Shown one piece after another: positions 6,340 to 12,725 of a stretch of DNA of 26,547 nucleotides. Every line of letters begins with the position of its first letter. Position 1 is the first letter of the stretch. This DNA is from a virus. The DNA is taken from IMG/VR virus record IMGVR_UViG_3300032296_004125, positions 1 through 26,547 of that record; one strand, written 5' to 3'. The notes beneath the pieces were generated by a model. The model worked only from the letters and a program-made list of their open reading frames with translations, did not search any database and had not been told where the DNA came from. A program made the translations under genes and the position numbers.

Positions 6340-6581
6340 TACCCTTCCTTGCTTTCTAGCACTGGATTTGCAACCCAGTCCTCCATCGCTATCGAGATGC
6401 CCCTACGATACGCCAAAATGTCATCGTATGCAACTAGCGTATCAAGGTCGTTGGATGCGGCGTTGGCCGCCTCAAACGCAATCATCTCCTTCGGCTTAAT
6501 ATGAGCGCTCTCGTCAAGAGATTGCTGGAGATACTCCCTGAACTTGCTCCGACCGAGCAGCATCAGTTCCATTTCCTGCAT
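6339..6581 (-). CDS. Hypothetical protein, 80 aa
   Basis: No family is recognised. The protein is soluble, mildly acidic and mostly helical (FREYLQQSLDESAHIKPKE, MIAFEAANAASNDLDTL). The ATG at 6581 has a strong purine-rich ribosome site (GGGGAAGGG) six bases upstream, so this start is preferred although it lies inside the end of the upstream 92-residue ORF. Its stop overlaps the XRE start as TAATG. The close coupling suggests a job with the HTH regulator or recombination genes, but nothing more can be said. Confidence 0.6.
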   Translation of the reverse strand: MQEMELMLLGRSKFREYLQQSLDESAHIKPKEMIAFEAANAASNDLDTLVAYDDILAYRRGISIAMEDWVANPVLESKEG

Positions 6582-6792
6582 TTTCGTCCCTTCCCCTGCC
6601 GTGCACAGTGCACCTATCTAGGACACACTTTGAGGTGTTCGAGCCGGGGGCCTCAATGGCCTCCTCTAAACCCATCACCCTGCCGCCAGGATTACAGTGC
6701 GCGTTCGCACAAAAATACACCTTCAGCCGTAGCTGAAAGAGCGTCCCGCCACATGCGTAGCAAGACAATCCGAGGGCACCCTTATTGGACAT
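6514..6792 (-). CDS. Zinc-ribbon protein, 92 aa
   Basis: The N-terminal 45 residues hold a zinc-ribbon-like pattern, CYAC at 11-14 and CANAHC at 28-33, and the start at 6792 has an excellent SD (AAAGGAGG). The C-terminal 45 residues are Gly/Asp/Asn-rich and overlap the next gene by 68 bases, so the real protein may have lost an earlier stop, or a shift near 6600-6640 may have altered its end. The ribbon part is convincing as coding; the tail is not. Function unknown. Confidence 0.5.
   Translation of the reverse strand: MSNKGALGLSCYACGGTLFQLRLKVYFCANAHCNPGGRVMGLEEAIEAPGSNTSKCVLDRCTVHGRGRDENAGNGTDAARSEQVQGVSPAIS
6601..6613. promoter_or_regulatory. 13-bp palindrome, candidate operator
   Basis: GTGCACAGTGCAC is a perfect palindrome around a central base and lies 20 bases upstream of the 80-residue gene and its XRE partner. 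Such a short palindrome is expected by chance a few times in a window of this size, so only its location makes it a candidate site for the HTH protein encoded at 6058-6339. Confidence 0.2.
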
Positions 6793-6808
6793 ATGCCCCT
6801 CCTTTCAG

Positions 6809-6832
6809 GATATCATCTTACTTGATGATATC
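6809..6832 (-). other. 9-bp inverted repeat spanning a stop codon
   Basis: The arms GATATCATC (6809-6817) and GATGATATC (6824-6832) are perfect inverse repeats with a 6-base loop that contains the TAA of the 57-residue gene, just upstream of the SD of the 92-residue gene. It could tune translation of the next gene or be a weak operator. No U-tract follows on the leftward transcript. Confidence 0.3.
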
Positions 6833-6991
6833 ACCCTTGGTCAAGCCTGCGTTGGGTAGGCACCCAATGTGATATTTGCGATTGCCTCTTTTCACAATAG
6901 GCCCTAGGCCCCTGCCGATGATCCCCGCCGACTTCGCCATGCACTGGCGATTGTCGCATCTTGGTCTAGGAAAGCTCTCCACTTCGATCAT
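6818..6991 (-). CDS. Small Cys-containing basic protein, 57 aa
   Basis: A 57-residue ORF starting at an ATG at 6991 with GAGGG upstream, overlapping the end of the HNH gene by 26 bases. Cysteines lie in CDNRQC (residues 12-17) and C44 with H41, giving a possible C-x4-C-x23-H-x2-C zinc site. The middle is rich in Gly and basic residues (GIIGRGLGPIVKRGNRKYH), suggesting nucleic-acid contact. The sequence is not low-complexity and fits the spacing of its neighbours, so I consider it a real gene. Role unknown. Confidence 0.55.
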   Translation of the reverse strand: MIEVESFPRPRCDNRQCMAKSAGIIGRGLGPIVKRGNRKYHIGCLPNAGLTKGDIIK

Positions 6992-7280
6992 ATTCAAATC
7001 CCTCTAAGTATTCATACAGTGCCTCTCGCCACTTGCGAGAGGATTCTGTTTTCATTTTATGATGCCACCCGCACAGCGTCACCAGATTCCACATCTCCGA
7101 GGGGCCACGCTTGCCAAAGCCAGAGTTAAAGACGTGGTCAAGTTCAAGGACGATCTGCCCGCCGGACCCGAACTGGCTGCCGCACTCATCGTGCATTCCG
7201 ACTCGAGGACCAATGCAACCCCTGTCCCTTTGAAGGACATCTTTCCTCATCTTTGGCGTGACTGGATCTTTATGCCCCAT
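6966..7280 (-). CDS. HNH endonuclease-like protein
   Basis: A 104-residue protein with the HNH pattern: the first motif ELDHV (D48-H49), the central N in MWNLVTLC, and the final CGWHHKMK with paired histidines. Zinc-ligand cysteines near 22, 33 and 70 may support the fold. Small HNH proteins of this size commonly sit near the packaging genes of tailed phages, where some act with terminase; here it lies between the portal and replication genes, and no terminase is visible, so a packaging role is only possible. It could also be a nicking or homing-type enzyme. The ATG overlaps the TAA of the upstream gene (TAATG). Confidence 0.78.
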   Translation of the reverse strand: MGHKDPVTPKMRKDVLQRDRGCIGPRVGMHDECGSQFGSGGQIVLELDHVFNSGFGKRGPSEMWNLVTLCGWHHKMKTESSRKWREALYEYLEGFEYDRSGELS

Positions 7281-7420
7281 TAGACCCTCTTAGATCGCTT
7301 AGCTTTCTTTTTGGGGAGATCCGGCTCTTCGGAAACTGGTCGACGCTTCACCCCGTCCGCTTTCATGACTCGACAGGGGATACAGAAGCATGGCTGCTGG
7401 TGGTAAAACTTATCTGCCAT
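7280..7420 (-). CDS. Tiny Cys-containing protein with basic tail, 46 aa
   Basis: A 46-residue ORF. The N-terminal half has CFCIPC (residues 11-16) and the C-terminal half is a very basic tail (KKKAKRSKRV). The start at 7420 follows the portal stop by six bases, though without a strong SD, and its stop overlaps the HNH start (TAATG). A zinc knuckle plus basic tail suggests nucleic-acid binding. It may be a partner of the HNH protein. Function not known. Confidence 0.55.
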   Translation of the reverse strand: MADKFYHQQPCFCIPCRVMKADGVKRRPVSEEPDLPKKKAKRSKRV

Positions 7421-7426
7421 AGAGAC

Positions 7427-9580
7427 CTATCGCTTTCGCTCTTTGGCCTCAACTGACCTCATCACCTTATTCGACCAGGCCTTTCCCGGATCACCGCCCC
7501 AAAGAGCCCAGGCAATTCTTCCAGCAGATGGGAATCCCTTTTGGCCAGGAGCCCAGCCTTCGCCCTTCTTGTCGACTTCGTGACGTGCAAGGTATGCGCG
7601 CATCTTTCTCACTCTTGCAATTGTCATCTTGTTTCCCGTGAGCATTCTTGCGGTTACTTGACCAGGTCCAATTCCGCCTCTGCCAAACTCTTTTCGCCAA
7701 TCAAGCCCACGTCGCGCTTCTGCCTTTACTCCGGCAGGAACATTAAGGTTGATTGTGTCGGCCTTTTCAACTTCAATATCTCCAAGGTTTGGAATTGCTG
7801 CGCCAGCAGCCTTGTAGGATGAATCGGCTGATGGGTCGTAATAGGAAACGATTGCTGCACCGGCCCGACTAATCTCGCTGACCTTCTGTCTCTTGAAGTA
7901 ATCAATTGCACTTGTCGGGAAGCTGCTTTCATAAACCTCGGCGTCAAATCCCGCTTCGGCAAGCTGACTTCTAACAAAATCAACTTGTCCCTTTGTCGAG
8001 GTGATTGCAACCACCGAAGAGCCGCCCTCAACAAATCCATCTATTGCGTCAATGATGTGTGAAGGGCACTCGTCGCTGAGCAACGCCTCTGCATCAACGA
8101 GAACAACGCTCTTCTTAGACGGTTGCTGATTTGGATTCATTTCAGGATTCGGCTTAGCCTCAAGTTGGTCTTTGCCCTGATCTGGCTCTTGGCTCCCTGC
8201 CCCGTTGTTTCCGGCACCGCCATCTGGGACGTCTCCACCAGGTGTTGGCTCCTGCTCTGGTGCGTCGGGATCGCCAACCTTGCCCTTCAGGTAGAGCTCG
8301 TAATATCTCATTGGCATATACCCAAGCGGGCTTGGCATCCATACCTCATCGCCCATAAGCCCAACGCCTTCCTGGCCGCGCTCCTTAAGCGCGTCATTGA
8401 GTCGAAGCCATGGAAGTCCGGCAAGTGCTGCCTTGTAGTAGTCAGCAACTGTCTGCGCAGACTCGCGACCAACATCAGTGTAGACAAATCGCAAGCCCTT
8501 GTCATAAAGCCAAACAACTTCTCTAGTGATGTAGTCCGCAATAAGTTCGCAAAGCGGAGCAATGCCGTTGTCGGCAGTGAACGCCGCGCCGTACTCTGAC
8601 GAGCTCTTATTCACGTCAAAGTTTAGCCCGATGTCTTGCGGCTGAACGCCGAAGACTGCGCAGATCTTGCGTGCGAGATAGATCTGCCACTCCATGAACT
8701 GCATGTCTCGGTTTGACTGTGCCATAGGAATCCACTTGACCCCCTTACCGCCACCAGTGATCGCGGTCTGGCTCTTGCCTGCGATTTCGCCTTCCCAATA
8801 GTTCTTGAAGGCATCAACCTGATCAGGGCGAACGCCTTCGCCAAGATCAATGATTCCTGGCGGGGTCGCCTGCTCAACAATGTTGTTGTTGTACTTAGCC
8901 GCCCGAAGGTCCGCCTCAATGGTCTCAGCAAGAACTTCTAGCGGTGAGAGGCCGAGCGGGGAATACGTCACTCGGTTTCCCACAATGACAATCATCTCTT
9001 CGTTCAGGTACTCGGCAATGATCTTTCCGGTCTCGTCGTATTCAAAGTATCGCGGCTTCTTTAGGTTTGTTCCGTCCCAGTCCGGGTCGAAGGCAATTCT
9101 TGCACCGTCTTTTGGCCAGAGGTTCTTAACCGGTCTTCCGCTTCTTCCCGCCCGCGCCCCGACAGTGTGTTCCTTCTCAATACAGCCCTGATCCAGGACA
9201 AGAATATCCTCAACGATCGGCTCGATAAACGATCTCCACGAATCAAGACGAGTATTTGGATCTCGCAAAAGATCCTTAATCGCCTTTACGTTTGCTTCGT
9301 TGATTTCACCGTTGCCATCAATGCTGACAATGTCCCACTTTGCGCGGCTGATCTGCTGCCTGCGAAGATTAATTGCAGATCTAATCCATGGGTTTGTTCG
9401 GGACCACTTGCGAAGCTGATTAACTGAACGCTTCTGCACAGTACCCTTGCCAGCGCCTCGCGCGTAAGGCTGCGAGTCGTAATTTGGAATAAGGATTGCA
9501 TCCTTTATTGCTTGAACATCAGCTTCTGCTTGCGTGCTTTCAACTTGGCGCTTTACGCGCTCCCACGGCATCATTACCAC
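7427..9580 (-). CDS. Phage portal protein with C-terminal HAD-like domain
   Basis: A 717-residue protein. Residues about 20-432 are an HK97-type portal core, with features such as NPWIRSAINLRRQQISRAKW, the GNRVTYSPLGLSPLE segment and YLARKICAVFGVQPQDIG. The dodecameric portal forms the vertex through which DNA is packaged and ejected. A Pro/Gly/Gln-rich linker (433-489) leads to a divergent HAD-like domain (490-605; VVLVDAEALL, VVAITST, then VSYYDPSAD) and a conserved C-terminal module (613-706) with ARRGL, YLARHEVDKKGEGW and SAGRIAWALWGGDPGKAW. The GTG at 9580 has AGGAG eight bases upstream; an ATG at 9574 overlapping the upstream TAA is an alternative. It is on the opposite strand to the protease and capsid genes, which is unusual. 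Confidence 0.9.
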   Translation of the reverse strand: MVMMPWERVKRQVESTQAEADVQAIKDAILIPNYDSQPYARGAGKGTVQKRSVNQLRKWSRTNPWIRSAINLRRQQISRAKWDIVSIDGNGEINEANVKAIKDLLRDPNTRLDSWRSFIEPIVEDILVLDQGCIEKEHTVGARAGRSGRPVKNLWPKDGARIAFDPDWDGTNLKKPRYFEYDETGKIIAEYLNEEMIVIVGNRVTYSPLGLSPLEVLAETIEADLRAAKYNNNIVEQATPPGIIDLGEGVRPDQVDAFKNYWEGEIAGKSQTAITGGGKGVKWIPMAQSNRDMQFMEWQIYLARKICAVFGVQPQDIGLNFDVNKSSSEYGAAFTADNGIAPLCELIADYITREVVWLYDKGLRFVYTDVGRESAQTVADYYKAALAGLPWLRLNDALKERGQEGVGLMGDEVWMPSPLGYMPMRYYELYLKGKVGDPDAPEQEPTPGGDVPDGGAGNNGAGSQEPDQGKDQLEAKPNPEMNPNQQPSKKSVVLVDAEALLSDECPSHIIDAIDGFVEGGSSVVAITSTKGQVDFVRSQLAEAGFDAEVYESSFPTSAIDYFKRQKVSEISRAGAAIVSYYDPSADSSYKAAGAAIPNLGDIEVEKADTINLNVPAGVKAEARRGLDWRKEFGRGGIGPGQVTARMLTGNKMTIARVRKMRAYLARHEVDKKGEGWAPGQKGFPSAGRIAWALWGGDPGKAWSNKVMRSVEAKERKR

Positions 9581-9813
9581 GAGTCTTGCTCCTTCGGCTT
9601 TCTTGTTCTCCAGGACCTTATCGCATTAGAAACAGCCATGCCATCAAGGTCCTTGTTGACAATCTGTCTAGCTTCTGTGTAATTAAAAGGTATAAGTCGC
9701 ACTCCGTCAACTATACCAACTCCTCTAAATGAAGGAAGCCTTCCCCACCATTTTGGCACAACGAACTTGCCGTCTTCAAACTGCAGCTCGATGCTCTCGC
9801 TAATGTCAAGCAC
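9574..9813 (-). CDS. Hypothetical protein, 79 aa
   Basis: A 79-residue soluble protein, no family recognised, with a beta-like N-terminus (IELQFEDGKFVVPKWWGRL) and a basic end (IRSWRTRKPKEQ). The start is a GTG at 9813 overlapping the TAG of the upstream gene, with AAGG upstream. Its stop overlaps the portal start region. Position between a Cys-rich protein and the portal suggests a head or packaging accessory role, by context only. Confidence 0.6.
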   Translation of the reverse strand: MLDISESIELQFEDGKFVVPKWWGRLPSFRGVGIVDGVRLIPFNYTEARQIVNKDLDGMAVSNAIRSWRTRKPKEQDSW

Positions 9814-10334
9814 TACTTTTCGCCTTCCTCGTCGCCTTCGGACTCAGTGTTTGAGCCAATCGCAACCATGGCCATCTCAAGCCCTGCATAATCTTCCATA
9901 TCAAATGGGTTTTCCTTTCGGAAAGTTTCCCAGAAGCCATCGTACTCCTTGTCGTTAACATCTTCCAGCCTTGTGAGTTCTTCTTCGACATGGCGCTGGT
10001 ATTTGATCTGCTGGGGAACGCTTCGTTTAACCCTTGAAAGCACCTTGTGGCACTGCTTACAAACGGAGTATCTTTTTTGACCCTTTGCCCTGGGGACCAT
10101 TGGCTCTGGAATAAGGTCTTGCTCCATATGGTCCTCACCGACCATTATTGTGCATAGGGCGCACCTTGGATGCGCCCGATGTATCTCCTCGTATCTTCTC
10201 ATGACTGGCGCCAGGGTCTTCTGGATGCGCCGTATGGCCAGCACGATATCGAGAATACCGCCCTCAGCGTCGTTTAGCTCTAAGCACAACCGGCACTTGA
10301 CTGCCGTATCTTCACACATGCGGCAATTATACAT
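9813..10334 (-). CDS. Four-CxxC zinc-binding protein, 173 aa
   Basis: A 173-residue protein with eight cysteines in four CxxC pairs: C4/C7, C14/C17, C58/C61 and C92/C95, enough for two zinc sites. The middle is helical and basic; the C-terminus is strongly acidic (SEGDEEGEK). The pattern suggests DNA or protein binding, but no family is clear. It is the first gene of the leftward operon, directly opposite the head operon. No SD is visible before the ATG at 10334; TAGTAT lies nine bases upstream and could be a -10 element for a leaderless or near-leaderless transcript. It could be a packaging factor in the place where terminase is normally found, but this is speculation. Confidence 0.65.
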   Translation of the reverse strand: MYNCRMCEDTAVKCRLCLELNDAEGGILDIVLAIRRIQKTLAPVMRRYEEIHRAHPRCALCTIMVGEDHMEQDLIPEPMVPRAKGQKRYSVCKQCHKVLSRVKRSVPQQIKYQRHVEEELTRLEDVNDKEYDGFWETFRKENPFDMEDYAGLEMAMVAIGSNTESEGDEEGEK

Positions 10335-10515
10335 AGACCGTAAATACTAGTCATTGACACGCTATGGTAGATTCATGTAGGAAGCAAAGGTCTTGCAATA
10401 ATGAATATAAGAGGGGATGATTCGATGGTGCTTATACGGGACTATCTGCTGACACCGATGTCTAACAGGGGTTCCGATCGGCCTGTCGACGGCCATAAGA
10501 ATTGGGGGTCTGATC
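10335..10515. promoter_or_regulatory. Divergent promoter region between leftward and head operons
   Basis: This 181-base region separates the start of the leftward operon (10334) from the protease start (10516), so it must hold promoters for both unless read through. A TTGACA sits at 10354-10359 on the plus strand, but no good -10 lies 16-18 bases downstream (TAGGAA is the best). TAGTAT on the minus strand, just before 10334, is a candidate -10. The plus part also contains a possible leader ORF (10401-10526). The elements are weak, and phage-specific factors may be needed. Confidence 0.35.
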
Positions 10516-10526
10516 TTGGACTTTAA
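10401..10526 (+). CDS. Possible leader peptide, up to 41 aa
   Basis: An ORF of 41 codons from an ATG at 10401, or 33 codons from the ATG at 10425, the latter with GAGGGG eight bases upstream. It ends at a TAA at 10524-10526, overlapping the TTG start of the protease by 11 bases. The sequence (ending KNWGSDLGL) does not match a family I know. The overlap would couple translation of the protease, whose rare TTG start might need it. It may be only a chance ORF. Confidence 0.3.
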   Translation: MNIRGDDSMVLIRDYLLTPMSNRGSDRPVDGHKNWGSDLGL

Positions 10527-12723
10527 AATTTACACCAACGCCCTGAAGGCCTATGAGTCTGAAGATGGCGAGCGATATGTAACCGGAACAACTTCTTCAA
10601 CAATTCGGGACCTGCATGGCGATGAGATGTCGCTGGATGCCCTGAAGACAATGGCTGAAACAGCCAGACAGAATATGACGGTGTTCCTCAATCATAATTA
10701 CAATGTCCCAGAAGACCTTTTTGGCTCCGCCACGGATGCCCAGATTGTTAGACGATATGACAGCGAAACAAACGAAGAGGTTTATGACCTCGATCTCAAT
10801 ATTCGGGTGGTAAACGAAGACGAAAACCCGGAGGCGCTTCGCGCTTATCGCGCAATCAAGCGCGGGGTTAAGCTTGGTCTCTCCATTGGAGCCCGCGTTG
10901 AAAAGGCGCGTCGCAAGGCTGCCGAAGGAGACAAGCCCGAGTCAATCCTTATTGAGAAGGTTCGCCTACTTGAGGCGAGCGTTGTTGGCATTCCTGCCAA
11001 CCAGAGATCCTACCTGCAGAACGCAGTAAAGAGCCTCCGCTCTGGTAGCGTCGATATTAGCGAGCTTGAGGGCGTGATCGAAGAAGAGAAAGCGCCTGCA
11101 TCTGCCGCAATTGAAGAGATGACGCTGAGGGCCTCCGCAATCATTGAGAAGCTGAAGGCGCTTCCCGTTGAGGGGGAGACTGCCGCCGAGGCAAAGCCCC
11201 TTGTGGATTCGCTTGCAAAGCTTCTTGCCGATGTGGCAACGCTTTACATCAAGGCCCAGGGCGCGCACTGGAATGTCGTTGGCCCAGATTTTACTCAGTA
11301 TCACGATCTTTTCGAAGAGATCTATGAGGACGTATACAAGTCCATTGATCCTATTGCCGAAAACATTAGAAAGCTTAACGCGCCTGCCCCAGCGGAGCTT
11401 CGCGAGATGGCACTTATGGCCTCTCAGATGCCCGTAGCAGACGACTACGACCCAGAGAGCCTTGCGTCCGCGCTGTATGCGGCCAACGAGCTCGTTCTTC
11501 GCAGCATCATGAACGCTTTCGCCGAAGCGAACAAGCTCAACGAGCAGGGAATTGCAAACTTCCTTGCTGAGCGCCAGGACATGCACCAGAAGTGGTCGTG
11601 GCAGCTTAGGTCTTCCCTTGCGGAAGAGGAAGAGGATACCGGCGAGGGCGGAATTGATGAGGAAGACACCGGTGAAGAGTCGGAGGACGAGGAGACTGAA
11701 AAGTCTGCTGGTTCAAAGATTGGATTTGGTGACTTCGTTGCCTGGAAAGACACCGACGGGCCCGGCGGGTACGGCGAGGTTGAGCAGGTAGTTAAGGAAG
11801 GTGCTGTTGTTGTTCCGAAGTCAAATGAGGAAGTAGCAGCAGTTCCAAATGATCCGGCAATTTTGGTGCGCATCTGGGCGCAAGAATCTGAGGGCAAGTA
11901 TAAGCCGACTGGCGAGTTCATTGGTCTTTTGGCCTCAATGGTCAAGAAGGTCAGTGGCCCAGGCGAGGGCGCCGAGGGCGCACCAAGTCAGACTGCCACC
12001 CAGATTCCGGGTCTTGAGATTCTCCCACCTGGAACAGTTCCAGGCGGGGCAAGTTCACAGGAGAAGTCCATGGATATCGAAGAGAAGAAGACTCGTGTGA
12101 CCGTTACGGTCAGCACGGATTCTGAAGAGAAGCAGCCAGCTGCCGCATCTGTTGCTCCCTCCGCTCCGGATGCGGCAGCCGCGGACTCAGAGGAGAAGCT
12201 TGATGAAATCAAGGCTTCTGCCGAAGATGTGGCCGATGGCGAAGTTACTGAGAAGGTAGAGGACGAGAAGGAAGTCGTTGAGGAAGAGCCTGTCGACGCC
12301 AATGTCGAGGCCCTGCAAGAGCTCGGCGCTGAGCTCGTTACCGGCGACGCTGAAAAGTCCATTGCCGATGAATCATCCGTACAGCCCGAAGTGGCCGAGG
12401 CGGTTGTTATTAGTGTCGAGACCGAGGCCTCTTCCTTTGAGGAAGTGGAGTCGATCGCGAAGTCAGCTCTCGATGCAGCCAATGCTGCTCAGGAGGAGGT
12501 TACCGGCCTTTCGGCAAGAGTGACCGAGCTCCTTGAGTCGAAGGCCAAGGTCGAAGAAGATCTTGCGAAAGCGCTCGATCTTATTGATCGCATTAGCGAT
12601 CTTGGGATCGGTCGAAAGTTCGTCGACAGGAGTTCACAGAAGGTCAACGTCAAGGCCGCAGAGCGCGCGCCTTGGTTGAGCCCATATGTTCAGCGCGTCC
12701 TTGAGGCGCAAGACGAGGAGTAA
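10516..12723 (+). CDS. Prohead protease fused to Dps-like, Tudor-like and scaffold-like domains
   Basis: A 735-residue head maturation protein. Residues 1-175 are an HK97-type prohead serine protease: likely catalytic H60 (FLNHNYNVPEDLFGS) and S123 (GLSIGA), then LLEASVVGIPANQRSYL. Residues about 225-370 form a complete Dps/ferritin-like four-helix domain, with H251 (AHWNVVGPDF), H263, E267, D278 and E282 at the ferroxidase positions, and a Dps-like last helix (FLAERQDMHQKWSWQLRSSL). After an acidic linker, residues 400-480 (FGDFVAW...) resemble an SH3/Tudor-like domain found in phage proteases. Residues 480-735 are Ala/Glu-rich with a final coiled coil, like a scaffold. The start is TTG at 10516 behind GGGGGT; no in-frame ATG exists upstream. 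The capsid gene follows two bases later. Confidence 0.88.
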   Translation: MDFKIYTNALKAYESEDGERYVTGTTSSTIRDLHGDEMSLDALKTMAETARQNMTVFLNHNYNVPEDLFGSATDAQIVRRYDSETNEEVYDLDLNIRVVNEDENPEALRAYRAIKRGVKLGLSIGARVEKARRKAAEGDKPESILIEKVRLLEASVVGIPANQRSYLQNAVKSLRSGSVDISELEGVIEEEKAPASAAIEEMTLRASAIIEKLKALPVEGETAAEAKPLVDSLAKLLADVATLYIKAQGAHWNVVGPDFTQYHDLFEEIYEDVYKSIDPIAENIRKLNAPAPAELREMALMASQMPVADDYDPESLASALYAANELVLRSIMNAFAEANKLNEQGIANFLAERQDMHQKWSWQLRSSLAEEEEDTGEGGIDEEDTGEESEDEETEKSAGSKIGFGDFVAWKDTDGPGGYGEVEQVVKEGAVVVPKSNEEVAAVPNDPAILVRIWAQESEGKYKPTGEFIGLLASMVKKVSGPGEGAEGAPSQTATQIPGLEILPPGTVPGGASSQEKSMDIEEKKTRVTVTVSTDSEEKQPAAASVAPSAPDAAAADSEEKLDEIKASAEDVADGEVTEKVEDEKEVVEEEPVDANVEALQELGAELVTGDAEKSIADESSVQPEVAEAVVISVETEASSFEEVESIAKSALDAANAAQEEVTGLSARVTELLESKAKVEEDLAKALDLIDRISDLGIGRKFVDRSSQKVNVKAAERAPWLSPYVQRVLEAQDEE

Positions 12724-12725
12724 AA

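Noticed and set aside
10354-10380. TTGACA as a strong rightward sigma-70 promoter
   Set aside because: No matching -10 lies 16-18 bases downstream, so it is kept only as a weak element of the divergent region.
10966-11586. 206-aa minus-strand ORF opposite the Dps-like domain
   Set aside because: The plus frame is continuous with the protease and has the Dps residues; the minus ORF has no motif or ribosome site.
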